64,000 nucleotides of DNA, taken from contig CM041783.1 in assembly GCA_023374045.1 (NCBI GenBank), forward strand, positions 121,521,503 to 121,585,502. Direction: 5' to 3'. The position numbers and the translations under genes are program-made. The notes beneath the pieces are model-generated. The model made no database searches. It was given only the letters and a program-made list of their open reading frames with translations, and was not told the DNA's origin. This DNA comes from Limonium bicolor (taxonomy: Eukaryota > Streptophyta > Magnoliopsida > Caryophyllales > Plumbaginaceae). Positions 1-12,430 of the stretch are shown here, one piece after another. Every line of letters starts with the position of its first letter. The first letter of the stretch is position 1.

Positions 1-90
1 CTTTTTGAGGAGCTGAGGGTTTTCGAGGTGTTTGAATTTGATGAGTCTATTGAGATGTTCGAATCTGTTGAATTGCGGAGACATTCGAGT

Positions 91-272
91 CTGTTGAGCT
101 GTTGAGACGGTAGAGTCTGTTGAGCTGCTGAGACGGTCGAGTCTGTTGAACTGCTGAGACGGTCGAGTCTGTTGAGCTGCTGAGACGTTCGAGTCTGCTG
201 AGCTATTGAGACGGTCGAGTCTGTTGAGCTACTGAGACGGTCGAGTCTGTTGAGCTGTTGAGACGGTTAGAG
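91..272. repeat. Tandem repeat, about 26-bp unit, seven copies
   Basis: About seven imperfect units of the type TCTGTTGAGCTGCTGAGACG plus GTCGAG run head to tail, with substitutions mainly at the GCT/ATT/ACT position and in the CGGTCGAG part. This is a minisatellite inside element W. No function is apparent. Confidence 0.85.
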
Positions 273-390
273 ATTCGAGATGCTTGACTTCAAGGAGATT
301 GAAGTTTTCCGGAATTTGAGATTTATGATGTTTGGAATTATTTAGGATTGAAATGAAGTTGAATTGAATTGGGAATGAAGGGAATTTTGA

Positions 391-475
391 ATTGAGTTGG
401 ATTGAAACTGAATTGATTCTGGATCGGAATTGGATTGGATTGAAATTGAATTGATTCTGGATCGGAATTGGATTT
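391..475. repeat. Direct duplication of about 38 bp
   Basis: Two adjacent near-identical copies contain TTGATTCTGGATCGGAATTG. They lie in a region dominated by GAATTG/GGATTG words. This looks like replication slippage in non-coding sequence. Confidence 0.7.
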
Positions 476-861
476 GAAACTAAGTCGGGATCGAATTGAG
501 GTAATGGGCCGAAATTGGGCCTGAGAGACGGACCGGGTTTGGGCCTTGGAATGAGGGCCGGATTTGAATCTTGAAATTGGGCTGAGTTTAGGCCTATTTG
601 GACCTTGAAATATGGGCCAGGTTTGGGGCTTAGAATTGGGCTTGATTTGGCCTTAGAAATTGAAGTTGGAAGATGATTTGAAGCTATGAGACAATTGGAG
701 CTTGGAAGGAGTTTGAAGTTTGATCTTGGAACTTTTGGAAGCATTTCAAATGCTTTGTGAGGTTGAAGTGTGTCTAATGAGTGTATGAAGAGTATTTAAT
801 GTTGACGTATGAAAAGCTTTGATTTCGAAGAATTCATGAAGAATATCTGGTTTCAGAGTAT

Positions 862-1130
862 AAGAGGATTGATTTTGAAGAGTGTTTGATGAGAGTGCGA
901 AAGAGATTGATTTTGAAGCGTGTTTGATGAGAGAGAGTGATTTCGAAGTGTGTTTGATGAGATAGTGATTTTGAAGTGTGTTTGATGAGAGAGTGTGAAA
1001 GGGATTGATTTCGAAGTGTGTTTGGTGAGAGAGCGTAAGAGAGATTGATTTGAAGGGTGTGTAAGAGAGTTTGATTTGGAAGGTGTTTAGTGAGAGAGTG
1101 AGAGAGATTGATTTGAAGGGTGTTTGACTC
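862..1130. repeat. Imperfect tandem repeat, about 30-40-bp units
   Basis: Roughly seven degenerate copies of a unit with the core GATTTGAAGTGTGTTTGATG followed by GAGAGAGTG are present. Unit length varies because the GAGAGAG/GAAAGAG part expands and contracts. It is part of element W and shows no coding signal. Confidence 0.75.
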
Positions 1131-4100
1131 GTCGAATTTTTAAATTGATTTGGAATTGGATGATTGATTGATTGTGAATTTTATTCTGACTTTAGAGGAT
1201 GATTCAGAAAATTTTAAGGGAAACGGGTATTCCTCACATGGACCGTGTCTAGGACCCGTATGCATTGAGGATACCCCAAACCTAGAGCTTTTCTAAAATG
1301 CACTAAGGGCAACCTGATTGGCTTTCTAGGGTCACCTGTTCCAGCCCGTTTGGCTGGTTATGGACTGAGCCTGAACAAAATTAGATTTGGGCCAAGGGTT
1401 ATATGGGCCCAAACAGGATCAGTCCATACATTTACAAAATCATAGGCAAGGAATGATGAACAAATGATGTGTAGAGATGAATTTCCAAGGCCATATAAAC
1501 AAATGTACATGCGAACATGAATTTGAAAAGCTATCCGAATAAAACAGATATATGTGAGAAAAGAATTCAGAATCTGTCTAATTAATTATATACATGTGGA
1601 CATGGATTTTAAGAGCTTAAGCTATACACGTGTGAAATGAATTTTGGAAGTAGCAGAAAATGTATATACAAGAACGAATCATCAGAACTATCTAGGTAGC
1701 GAATCAGTATTATTCAAGGGTTGCTAATCAATTGTTAGTCTTATCCTATTTACTATCTTTCAATAGTCAATCAAAGATTGAAAGCAAGAGAATAATACAA
1801 GGTCATGGGATGAAATCACAATAATGAATAAATCATAAGATTGCAACCGAAAGTGAAAACAACAAAAAAATTACAAATTGATACAACTACAAATAAAAAA
1901 ATTTTAGATAAAAAGCTGCTATGGGGGGTCGCATCGACGCCGCCTCACTTGAGCTGATAGGATCAGCGAGAAGTGCACCAACCGATACACGTGTTTGAAG
2001 TGGAGACCCCGGTAGTCCTAGCTAAGGTCCAGCTCCTTAGTCCAACAGTTTATTGTTCTTCAAGCAATATGTACATGCCATAAAACAAAAACAAAGAGGT
2101 ACGAGAATAATTAGTAATGAAATGTAAATGGGTAGGGGTGTGTGCAATGGGATCATACGGCCCCTCTCAATGGGAGGAAAGGGGGCAATCTAATCATCTC
2201 CCACACCCCAACCGAGAACATAGAAAAGAGTTTCAAGCTGCCAACGAATGCTAGGAATTGTAAGATAAATCAAGCATTGGGGTTGCTACTCTAATTAATT
2301 TGTCATCTTAGATTATGACTCCAACCAAAGTGTAGTATCAAAGGGGTGGGATTGTGAGTCATGTGGGATCATACCTAGAAGGGTTTATATCATTTCCCTC
2401 TAAGATGAATAATTAATAAGGACCATCCAGCCAATGAGCGCTTTATCTTAACAATTATAGCATTCGGGCAAATATCACTCAATTCATGTTCTTATCAAAG
2501 CGCAAAGGGACAAGTTATGCCGGTTTAAACTCAATTTCCAAACAGTATTAATGCACAAGGGACAAGTTCAAAGCTGAAACAGTTCCATTTCCAAACCAAA
2601 TTTAAGGCGTGAAGAAAGAGGTAAGCAATATTCCTTGAGATGAGGAAGCTGACCAGTAGGGCTTTCAAACCCATGAAGTACCAAGCCCAGAGCACAATCG
2701 TATGGTCAAGTTGCAAAGCCCGAAGTCAATTCTCAGCAAGCAAGTCCGCATGTACAAACTTCAAACCATTCCAATTGATGTTAAGGTACCTCGGTCATAA
2801 CAGAAAACCAAAGTGTGAGGGACAACTCAGACTGAACAGACAGCGAAAAGGGGCCAAATGATAATATTATAATTTACGTAATTTTTTTTTGAAACCCATG
2901 AAGAGCTGTCATAAAGCCCAAAGTCCAAAATTTCGGTCATATTATGAAGCAGAGACAATGAGCGGATAGAATCATGTAACCCACGGTAATTGGCAGAAGG
3001 ACAATGCAGAAGTAGAAAAGCCTGAACAATCCGACTCATATCAAGCCCGTCAGACAGGACCAAGATGAAGTAAACCAAAACCAGAAAGATCAGACTCAAA
3101 TTGGCGATATATTTCAACCAAACATAGTCGAAGCTAGAATAGCCTGAACATCAGATGTGTCGATATTTTGAATCGCAATTCAAACAGCAACAAGAGGGGC
3201 GCAACACATCGTGACAGTAGGGAAGAAGCAAGAATCAGTCGTAACCAATTTCCCAAACCCAACTGATAACCAATGTGATAGAAAGCCACAACTCGACTCA
3301 TCAGAGTCTAAACAAACCATATTCGGTACTCAAAATCCAGTGCGACAGATATTAATACCCAATATCTCTCAGGATATCAAAACCGACAAATTCAGAAACT
3401 GAATGTCCGATAATCAGCCCAAACACAACAGCAAATAAGCCAGGATAGATTTAATGATGGTGATGCTCGAGAAATAGAGACATGAGCAAGCCAAAACCTC
3501 AATCAGTATATCACCTATCATTCTTCTCGCAAGCAGTGTAATCACAAAGCCGTAGAACAATAATCGAGCAAACAGGATGAACCACATTGATCACTCAAAT
3601 AAAGGGGAGGTCGTAGCTCAAATCAACCAGAGTGAATTGCCTCAGTATAGTACATCGAGAGTGGCAAAGTAGAGAGTGTGAAAATTTTCAGAGCAGCGCC
3701 CGTGCAGGTAGAATCAAATACCGAAACTAGCATCGGCTTCCAAGGACAACAAAATAAAGGGATTAAACTCGTCGAACGAAGCAATGGGCGAAGAGATATA
3801 TCCAGGCAAACGCACCACCGCCAAGGGTGCACAGTAAATTCACATAGATATCAAGAAATAAGACCGCAATGTTAGACGACGCAAACAAGACAAATTAAAG
3901 TATGAGAACTTCAACCAAAGATTGCCGTCACCACAGTGATTCAACTGTCGCCAGGGAAGTCTCAAGAGTATGTCCCGTAAAGCGAAATCAGGAAGAGAAC
4001 GAAATCAAAAATAAGGAGCAGGGAAGTAATACGACCTGGACTTCAAATATCTTCTGCTCCAAGGGTTGTAACGGCGAACCCGAAAGATAACGAGAGAGAA

Positions 4101-4835
4101 GTAGAAGTGATAATCGCTGCTAGGTTTGATTACGGTTAGCGACACTTGGAGACATCTGTTCAGAGGGGACTACGAAGGGGATGCACGGATGTTCAAATCG
4201 GTAATGGTAATGGTAATGGAGAAGAGTGACTGTGGCTAGAGAGAGCTGGGGTTTTCTCTGTGATGTGGATGTGGATCGATTTCAATGAACAGAGGCGCAT
4301 GGCATTGTTCGCTCCTTGTTCAACCGCTGAGCTTGCAATAATACCGAGAGTGGAGAAAACGATAGAAGCGATGGAATATGCTCTTCGATCGACAGTGGGG
4401 TTTGCAAAATGAACGGGAGTGAAGAAAATGGAGAAATGTGGCGTTATGTATTTCAGAGATGAGAAAAGAATAGAGGGAAGATAGTGGTCGGGATAGCAAC
4501 GAAAGGGGGCCGAAATAGGTGAAAGAATCGGCTGGCCTCTCTGCTAGAGTAGACCTGTTTCAATTTCCATAGATGAAGCCGAGAAGAATTGGCTGGTCTT
4601 CCGATGAGAGACCGATACAAGAAGAAATCGGGAGGAAAGAAAAGAAAACGCCAGGACCGCTACCGCCGTCCTTTTCAGGGTTTTTCTTTTAGATGTGAGA
4701 GTGGGTGAACTAGGGTTTGAGCTTCATTGTGGGCTTCTTAAAGCCATGGGCTGAAAATAGAGTGGGTTTAAGGAATTAGGCTAGGCCAGATTTCAACCAA
4801 GTGTGGATTGGGTTTGAAAGATGAAAATGAGTGTG

Positions 4836-4844
4836 TATAAATAG
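4836..4844 (+). promoter_or_regulatory. TATA-like box of element W
   Basis: TATAAATAG lies about 350 bp before the terminal TGTCTACA. A TATA box at that distance from an LTR 3' end is usual for plant LTR promoters. It is only a motif match. Confidence 0.35.
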
Positions 4845-5187
4845 AAATGAAAATAAAAATACTAATGCTAATAGTAGAATAAAATAAAATATAAGAAAAA
4901 GTGCATAGATGAATAAAAATAAAATAAAATAGAATATAAACAAAACAAAATAAGATAGTAAAATAAGTGAATAAACAAAAGGGGACGACCTTGAAACTGG
5001 ACTGTCGATGGAAATTCATTTTCGAAGAATTGTTTTTTTTTTCTGAAATGTTTTGAAAAAAGATTATAAAATGATTGTTTCGTCTTAGCACGCACGTTAA
5101 TATGTTTTTTTTAAAAAAAAGAAAGGCGACGACCCCTCTTATTATTTCGGAATTTGCTTTATGGGGTGAGAATTTTTGGTGTCTACA

Positions 5188-5661
5188 CTATCGACAAGTA
5201 GTCGTCGTAGCCCCGTTAGCTTGGGGGCTATAAGTTAATCGTACCAGCAAAGGTGCTGAGCCCCTAGAGGCATCCATATTTATTTTGCAGGTGAATGACA
5301 GAAGACGACCGTCCTGAGAGTAGGATCAGGTAGAAGTACTTCGAGTTGTTTTCCTTTTTTTTTACACGAGTTGTGCATGTACACTCGTTTAGTAAATGGT
5401 ATGAGATGTCGTATGATGTATTAGGATATGAGAAACTTGTACTAAGAATATGTATTTGGTTAGGACTTAGTATACAATAATGTTCGGTATATTCGGGTCC
5501 ATCAGACCGTAGCTAGATCTTGGAGTATTTAGTATGCCTAGTTAGTCACGTGGGTGACTAACGGCAGGAACACCAATTATTGTAAGAATTCCGCTGCAAT
5601 GTTGATATATGTAAATGGAGGTTTATGAGATGAGTATGGTCTTATGAGTTGGGGTGTTACA
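5188..5661 (+). mobile_element. X: 3' end of the 5' LTR of a long-LTR retrotransposon
   Basis: The segment aligns by eye with the last part of the Y LTR (from about 11577) and of the L LTR (from about 26340). It shares the GTACCAGCAAAGGTGCTGAG-type block, the ATCAGACCG motif, the GTGG-loop hairpin and the TTCCGCTGC block, and ends GGGGTGTTACA. A primer-binding site follows five bases later, so this is a 5' LTR. The left part of the LTR is missing because element W sits in front of it. Confidence 0.8.
5541..5562 (+). other. Conserved LTR-terminal hairpin (X copy)
   Basis: GTTAGTCAC pairs with GTGACTAAC around a GTGG loop. The same hairpin occurs at the matching place in Y, Z1, both L LTRs and R, with paired base changes. 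Confidence 0.7.
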
Positions 5662-5666
5662 AAAAG

Positions 5667-5678
5667 TGGTATCAGAGC
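5667..5678 (+). promoter_or_regulatory. Primer-binding site of X (initiator tRNA-Met type)
   Basis: TGGTATCAGAGC is complementary to the 3' end of plant initiator tRNA-Met and starts five bases after the LTR end at 5661. It doubles as the left arm of a hairpin at 5671-5694. Confidence 0.9.
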
Positions 5679-5694
5679 GTAGTTACGCTCTGAT
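5671..5694 (+). other. Hairpin overlapping the primer-binding site (X copy)
   Basis: ATCAGAGCGTA is followed by GT and then TACGCTCTGAT, a perfect 11-bp inverted repeat; a realistic RNA hairpin would be about nine base pairs. Most of the primer-binding site lies in the left arm. Equivalent hairpins occur in Y and L. Confidence 0.75.
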
Positions 5695-6134
5695 GACTAG
5701 AATTACCGAACTTAAGAGGATACCGAGTTAGAGTTTGAGATATGGGTTAGGGGTTGAGAGATAGTGCGAAAGTTGCGTTAGTTAGGACTTCCCGGTGTTT
5801 ACAGGATACCTACAATACCTAAACCCGCCCTCCATATCCCTAGTTTTAAAATACGGGGAACGAACGTGAAATACCCCAAATCTAATTAATACCTTAAAAC
5901 TGTTAAATAATGAAGAATTTATCTAGAAATAGATCATTTTAATCACACATGCTAATTTATGCATGCAAACGTTACGTAAATTAATATTACGCGTGCGCAT
6001 GCAAACTCATGCACGCAAACGCTTACGTAAAAATAGTCATTTTACCATAAACGCTAACGGGTGTAATTTTACTAAATGTATTAACGTACTTGTACAAACG
6101 TTTAAGTACGATTATTAACAAGGATTAAACTCCT

Positions 6135-6145
6135 TATATAAATAG
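6135..6145 (+). promoter_or_regulatory. TATA-like box in the Y LTR
   Basis: TATATAAATAG lies about 270 bp into the LTR, after GGATTAAACTCCT. In Y2 the matching site reads ACATAAC and is lost. If it is the promoter, almost the whole LTR, including its hairpins, would be transcribed leader. Confidence 0.3.
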
Positions 6146-9100
6146 CTCGATAGAGAGAGCGTCAACAAGGAAAGATCAATACGAACATGTATACAAACGA
6201 GCAACGTAAATATTTTATGAATGCCTAAGCATTTATAAATGCTAAAATAAATTGATTTATACATTTAAATAAATGTAACAACTTATGTTACACCTATTTT
6301 ATATATTATAAAGACATAAGAACTCATAAAAGGTAAAAGAAAAGTGCGCACTAAACATCTTTACGACAAGGACGTTCTTAAAACGTGCGATTAAGCGCGA
6401 CTTTGTAATGCATGAGTCCTATGACCTTTTAAACTGAAACCAAATGGTCATACCATCATTATATGGCTATACTGACATAATACCCAGGCCATATTTAGTT
6501 AATAATGCAAAATGATCGGGAGTGCTCACACACGCCCCTTAAAGCACGAAAAGCCCGGAAACACCCGAAAATGCTTTATAAGATGAAATAAATCATTACA
6601 CTTCATTCCAAATGCACCATAACACTTTATTAAACATATAATATGAAGCTATCACGCCAAATCTCAATTAAACGCAAAGTGCTCGGAGGTACCCTTGTGG
6701 GCCCCATAAAACGCCCGAGAATGCCCCGGAGAGGTGCCGGAGTGGCACGAACTCCTATATAATTTATTCTTAGAGTACCTACCATCATTATTCATCATTC
6801 TAAAGAGAATGCTCAAGCTACTTTTGCAAAAATACATAAAGTGCTCGGGGGAATTTCTTAACGCTCTTGTTTTGGTCCGGGAGTGTCCCGGTAGCCCGGG
6901 AATTGTGTCATGAGTTGATATAACCCCATATAACTCAATGTAACACCTTAATATATTATTATTGACCATAAAAAATGTTTATAAACACTTGGAACTCGTT
7001 GCGACAATTTATTTTCCAAATATCCTTAGAGCACAAAAACACACTTTCGGGTGCCTTAAAAATGCGTTTTACGCAATTACCTTGTAGTTTTTGAGGAGCC
7101 ACGAATTGGGAATCTTAAATGGGGAGGACTTGACCATCTTAATCAGTCAAATACAGGTCTAAACCATGACCACTAATAGGGCCGAAAATCATGAAGATTA
7201 GTACTATAATTTAACATATTTTTACCTTATATTATGACTTGTAGCCTTACGAGTCATTCCTCCACATGTGGTATAATATAATGAAAAGTGAATACAGGTC
7301 CTATACAGCCCCCATGCTGCCGAAAAACCTACACAAAAACAACAAGAGGTTAGCTTTAGGAACACATGAAAAAAACAAAGAAAAAGCTAGATTTACTTTA
7401 GTAATATTATAATCTTAAACAAACCCATCCTTATACACTCACGACAGCTCTTCTCCTCTTGATTCTAACCCAGCCGAAAGTAGTATGAATTAAGACAAAG
7501 TATGCTGATTGTATAATAAAAAAGAAACACTTACCTAACTTTGTATTTGTCTTGTCTTCCATGACTTGTTGCAGCCATTCCTTTTCTCCATTATTGCCAA
7601 AAACAACTGTTGTAGGAAGACTTTTGAAGCCTAAGAATTAAAGGGAAATAATTAATCAAAGACCTACCTAATATGCCAAGTCATGGAATGAATTAACAAA
7701 CAATTTCACTCTCTTTTCTTCACTAAACTTACGACACTCAGTCACTCCGATGCTTGCTTTGCCGAAAGTATGCATAATATTGGGGAATTTGTGGTCTAAA
7801 TCTGAAGGAAAACAATTAAGTAAAACCATTACCTAACATGTCAAATAATGATGTCTATAATTAAATAAAACTAGCTCTTCTTTCCTTCACATAGCTCACG
7901 ACAATGAGCTTTCATTTCATTCCTTGCATTGCCGAATGGGTAAGCTCCTACTCTCTTTCTTTCTTCTTTTCCTTTCAAGATCCAAGCTCCATTAATGGAG
8001 TCTTAAGTTTTAACTCCATTTTTATGTTAACTTCCTAGCATTCTTCATCAAGTCTTGAAGCAAATAGCAACCTAATACTACTACAAGATTTTGGCTAGCA
8101 TTTATGCTCCAAGAAGTTGTCTTGAATCAACATTAAACCAAGGAGCATTCAAGGTTAACTTAAGGTATTTTTATGCTTGAAAAATCCTTAAGGTTCTAAT
8201 ATATATAACCAAAAATTCCAACTCTTCTAAGCATGATTTCTTCATCAATTTCATGAAGGAAAATTGGTTCTCCAACCATCCTAGGAGCACCGAAAATTTA
8301 AGGTAAATTCCTAAGGTAAATCTCTTGAAAACATCTTATAAATCTACTTAAGATCTTGGTTAAGATCTAACTTCTAAACCCCTTCCTTCTCATGTGTTTA
8401 TACCGAAATTTGGAGCTACAATTTCCATTGAAGGAAGCTTGGGAAATTCAAGAGGAGTTCAAGTACTTAATCATCTTTGATTAAGAGTAAGTTTATTAAG
8501 CTAATTATTAATGTTCAAAGCTTTGTTTAAGCTCATAAATTTTGTACAAAAATTATGTACACCTCTTCAATTAATTAAGGCTGAAAATGGTGAGTTATTT
8601 ACCAAGAAAAATAATTATAACTCTTAACTTAAGTTATTACCATAAGATATGATTTTATGTTACAAAAAAAATTAATTATGAAGAGTTCATACTATGGCCG
8701 AAAATAAAAGAGTTCAATTGGTATATTACAAGCTTAATATGGGTATTAAGAGTGTTAGAAACATTTAGTTTGTTTAATAAAATATTTAAGTAAGGTTTAA
8801 GGGTGGAAAATGTAATTTATAAAACTATATGGTAATAATAGTCATTACCGAAAATTATAAGTGATTTGGAAGATTTTTGGTATATTATAAGTGTATAAAT
8901 AATTTAGAATTTGTCTAAGTGATTTAGATAATTTTATGAGTATTTTGGTATATTAAAAACCTTTAAAAGATAAGGTTATAATATTAAAAGCTTAGGGATT
9001 AAAATCTGGCGTCACAAGGGTAATTTGGTAATTTTAGATTCCTTAAAATATTGGAGTAAAAATACTTATGAATTTAAATAAAGAGTTTTGGTGAGTAAAA

Positions 9101-10717
9101 ATATTTACTAGTGTTTAAATGACTAGCTTAATAAGTTATGTGGTAAGAATGTAATTTTTAGAAAGTTATGGGAATATATGGTGATAGCAGAGAATAATAT
9201 GGTCCTTGGCATAATTATAACATAAAATGGTGTAGGAATTAATATTATGAATTTTGGGTGAATTAAATAAGTGTTTAGAAGTTAAAATAACAATTTATAA
9301 AGTTTTGGGGCTATTTTCTAAATTCTGGAAAGATTAGTGTAAAACCGAGATATTTATATTTCTGGGTATATTAATGTGTTAAGTGTGAAATTAGGCTTTG
9401 GTCAAAGTGTTGACCGAAAACTTTGGGTTAAAATGATTTATGACATAAAATAATAAGTTTATAAAAGTTTTGGGGTGATTATGTAATTTAAGGAAGTTTA
9501 AATGCAAAACCGAATTTTATATGGGGCAAAATCATGATTTGTAGAAATATAAGTGACCACTTGGTTATTAAGGAAATTAAATATTAAAACTATAGTTTAT
9601 AAGTGGATATGTAACTATTATAAAGTTTTTGGGGTTAAAATGTAATTATAGAAAGATATATGATAAAGCTGAAAATTAATGTGGCTAATTGGTGATTTAT
9701 AAAAGTTAAGGTGTTCAAATAATAAATACCGAATTTGTAGTGGTGGTTTATGAATTAACGGATTAAGGAAATAAAACTATGTAATATAATGTATTTTGGA
9801 GTATAAAGTAGAGTTTATGAAATAAATGTTGTTATAATATAATAACCGAAAAGTGTAGTGTATTTATGGGATTAAAAATATTTGTAGATCCTATATGGAT
9901 ATTTAGAAGATTTAGAAAAGGAAATTATGATTTAAGGATGTATGAAATTAAAACTATATGTTATAAAGGTATAAGTAATTTATTTGTAAAGAAATAATAT
10001 TATTTGGGGTTAGTTTGTAATTAATAAAAGATATGGGGAATAATATGTCCATGTGTGACATGTAAATACAATTTGAGAGTTTATAAAGTTGTTATGTCAT
10101 TTAGACAATTATAGACCTGTATCATAAATAATACATGTGTATAAAATATATACATTTAAGATTTTCAAGTGAGTCAAAAGGAAATGAATATAAGGAATTT
10201 AATGTGTGAATATCAAATAATATTTGGAATTATAGTATATTAAATATAAAGTTAAGAGGAGAATTAATTTACATATGACCAATATATGTCATTGACAAAT
10301 TTGTAAATTGTTATGTCGTTTGGACAAATACAATATGACATGTGAATAATACTTGTTTATACAAAAATACATTCAAGGAAATTATTTAAGTTAAGAGAAA
10401 ATAATTGTAGCGGTATATAAGATACCGGAGGTAATTAAAAGGGAATTACCATACAATATAAGTCTTATAAGTAAAGACTTCGATTGTTTAAATTATATAG
10501 GTAACCCTTAAACATAAATAAGGTTAAGAGGTTAAAAGAAATTATTTAAGCGTTAAAAATAAACCTCACATAAAATAACGACTACGAGGACATTTCATGA
10601 TACAATAAAATTATTATACGAGAGTAACTTAAATTAAAACTCTCAGTTAATCCTATTATAGGACTTTGTTTGACCAGACGTTGACCGGGAACTAAACAAG
10701 TACAATCTTCGGTGAAC

Positions 10718-10767
10718 GGTATGGATTCTTGCAGCTTGTTTGCTAACGGATTACACCGGCTTGTGTG
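10718..10767 (+). other. Conserved LTR box (Y copy)
   Basis: The block runs from GGTATGGATTCTTGCAGC to TTACACCGGCTTG. The same block occurs in Y2, Z1, both LTRs of L, N and R, although the flanking sequence has diverged strongly between the Y-type and L-type LTRs. Its function is unknown. Confidence 0.65.
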
Positions 10768-11227
10768 ATATCTGTTGTGTGAAATAACGACCAAGATAAT
10801 TGCATGTAATATATTGCACTTGCGTTTGTGTACCGTTGTGATGCACTGCTGTGTTATTTTATATGCGTGAACGATACTAACTATAACGTGCATGTGCCAC
10901 GCATGCAACTCTACGTTACCAGTGGATTAAATACCTACGTATTATTATACCGAGAACTTGTACCCAAGTTTCTCACTAACTTCTTTTTATAAACAACGTC
11001 GTTGTCCTTAAAAGAGACAATTGACAATATACAACAGTATGCTTGTTTAACGTCCTTGTGTGACGCCTAACATATTCAATGCTACGAGAAGCGAGGAGCC
11101 CAAATGTTTCTGGCCATGCATGCAAATATGGAGGTTGTACCTGTCGTAGGTCGTCCTCAAATACAGTATACATCATGACGGTGGTTTTGGGTGTAGACTT
11201 TGTCCACTCACCGGGTTAGTACCAGAA

Positions 11228-11450
11228 CAATTTAAGCTGGGAGAAGGACTGCATTCTCTTGAGGGTACGATTCCCACATATGATTTTGAAGTTGAGAGAA
11301 AGATTTCATTCTCTCGAGGGTACGATACCCACATCTATATTTAAGTACAGGAGTTGACTATGTTCTCTCCTGCGGGATTTATTACCCAACCATTAACGCG
11401 AGAGTCTTATCTCGTCTGAAGGGTTTAACATACCCGATCCAAAATTAAAC
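11228..11450 (+). repeat. Array of four degenerate hairpin units in the Y LTR
   Basis: Four units of about 50-60 bp each contain a GAGA...TCTC type inverted repeat followed by a GGGTACGATACCC-type inverted repeat. The second unit (GAGAGA/TCTCTC and GGGT/ACCC) is the cleanest and the fourth the most degenerate. Confidence 0.5.
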
Positions 11451-11850
11451 TACTAACTTGACCTCTACTGTCATGTTTCTCATTGTGAAGTTATTGACCT
11501 TGTGTGACTACTTGTGTGATTTATATATGATGCATGTTTTCAATGTTTGATAAAAATGAACTGCATGCTTATGACAAAGTAGTCGTGTGTGGCCCCTTAG
11601 CTTATGGGCTGCACGGGTTCATACCAACAATTTATTTTGCTGAGCCGTTTCATGGCCAACCATTCACAGGTACATGTAGAAAGAAGAGATTACCCGACTG
11701 AGCGTAGGTGGGGTAGAATTAAGACATGGGTTTATTACTGTCTGTACCATTTTATAGTACTGTACTTTTTCTATTAGCTTTTGTCATTATAAGAGGTTTG
11801 TATTCAGCGCTCAGACTATATTGTTTGTAAGTTATTTTGGAGTTAGCCTT

Positions 11851-11872
11851 GTTAGTCACATGGGTGACTAAT
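11851..11872 (+). other. Conserved LTR-terminal hairpin (Y copy)
   Basis: TTAGTCAC pairs with GTGACTAA around an ATGG loop, with an additional outer G-T wobble. It is homologous to the hairpin at 5541-5562. Confidence 0.7.
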
Positions 11873-11983
11873 GGCACTGTAGCACCACCCGTTGTTATGT
11901 ATATATTCCGCTGCATTTCCAGTAATTTTCGGGAGCTATCATCATTCAGGTTGTGGAGTTTCGGGTTGGGGTGTTACAAAAAG

Positions 11984-11995
11984 TGGTATCAGAGC
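11984..11995 (+). promoter_or_regulatory. Primer-binding site of Y (initiator tRNA-Met type)
   Basis: TGGTATCAGAGC lies five bases after the LTR end. It overlaps a perfect hairpin, TCAGAGCGTA / TACGCTCTGA with an AC loop, at 11989-12010. Confidence 0.9.
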
Positions 11996-12400
11996 GTAAC
12001 TACGCTCTGAGAACCGAATACAAACCAAAATTAGCCTTGGGATACAGGGTGTGAGATAGTACAGTGAGGAATAGTAAGTAAGTTTTTACTTGGTCCGCCG
12101 AAGGGCGTTAACAACTGCCCAAACTTACAGTAACTACAAATTATGACCTGCCTAAATGACGAGCAAATGTCATGAAAAGGAATACAATAATTAACATAAG
12201 CACTTAAGACTACCCGAATTGTCGAAAGGGTTTATTGAGAACCGTACGACGCCAACCGTCGTTCACACGGGAAGCTGGCGACAAATGAGAGTAACGTCAT
12301 ACCAATGATAACGGGAAAGGCTGACAATACCGCCGAGTATACAATGGTGAAGGAGTAAATTTGTGTCGCAATAATCATACACTGCATGGAAACTCAACCT

Positions 12401-12430
12401 GCATGGCGCACTTGCTACAACAAGTGCTGC
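12401..12430 (+). other. Internal hairpin shared by Y and L
   Basis: GCACTTG at 12408-12414 pairs with CAAGTGC at 12421-12427 and sits in the context GCATGGC...TGCT. The L internal region has the same block with an 8-bp stem and a different loop at 27611-27630. The surrounding sequence is otherwise unalignable by eye. Confidence 0.55.

Larger units (their letters stand above)
1..5187 (+). mobile_element. W: right-hand part of an uncharacterised LTR-type element
   Basis: No convincing coding sequence is present; the longest open frames are low-complexity proline/serine/asparagine-rich chance frames. The stretch contains three tandem-repeat tracts (listed separately), a GGGCC-rich segment near 490-660, a TATA-like box near 4836 and a terminal TGTCTACA at 5180-5187. 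Immediately after it the sequence resumes inside an LTR of another family (X), which matches the Y LTR from about 11577 onward, so 5187 is an insertion boundary. The likely reading is the 3' LTR and 3' internal part of an LTR retrotransposon whose left end lies outside the window. The five bases after the boundary (CTATC) would be the target-site duplication, but the partner is off-window. The family is not recognised; an Ogre/Tat-like origin is possible but unproven. Confidence 0.45.
5662..5866 (+). mobile_element. X: start of the internal region, truncated by Y
   Basis: From the primer-binding site onward the sequence parallels the L internal region from 26809 (same order of GATGACT, AATTACCGA, ACCGAGTTAG and CCCGCCCTCCA blocks) until it is interrupted at 5867 by the TGAAATACCCC start of Y. 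No coding frame is seen. The rest of X would lie beyond the right edge of the window. Confidence 0.7.
5867..11978 (+). mobile_element. Y: 5' LTR of 6.1 kb
   Basis: The LTR runs from TGAAATACCCC to GGGGTGTTACA and is followed by a primer-binding site, so it is a 5' LTR of 6112 bp, very long for any plant element. The length is not inflated by an unseen insertion, because the separate Y2 copy is collinear with it over about 5.3 kb. It contains a TATA-like motif near 6135, runs of AT-rich non-coding sequence, the conserved 50-bp box at 10718-10767, a hairpin array near 11228-11450 and the LTR-terminal hairpin. No protein domain is found. The five bases before it (GAACG, 5862-5866) would be its target-site duplication; the partner is off-window. 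Confidence 0.85.

Noticed and set aside
229..744. 171-codon reverse-strand open frame
   Set aside because: Its composition is Pro/Ser/Asn/Phe-rich because the DNA is built of GAATTG and GGGCC words. It has no domain and lies in repetitive element sequence.
2827..4090. Several 60-100-codon frames on both strands in W
   Set aside because: They overlap one another, lack domains and have no consistent codon pattern.
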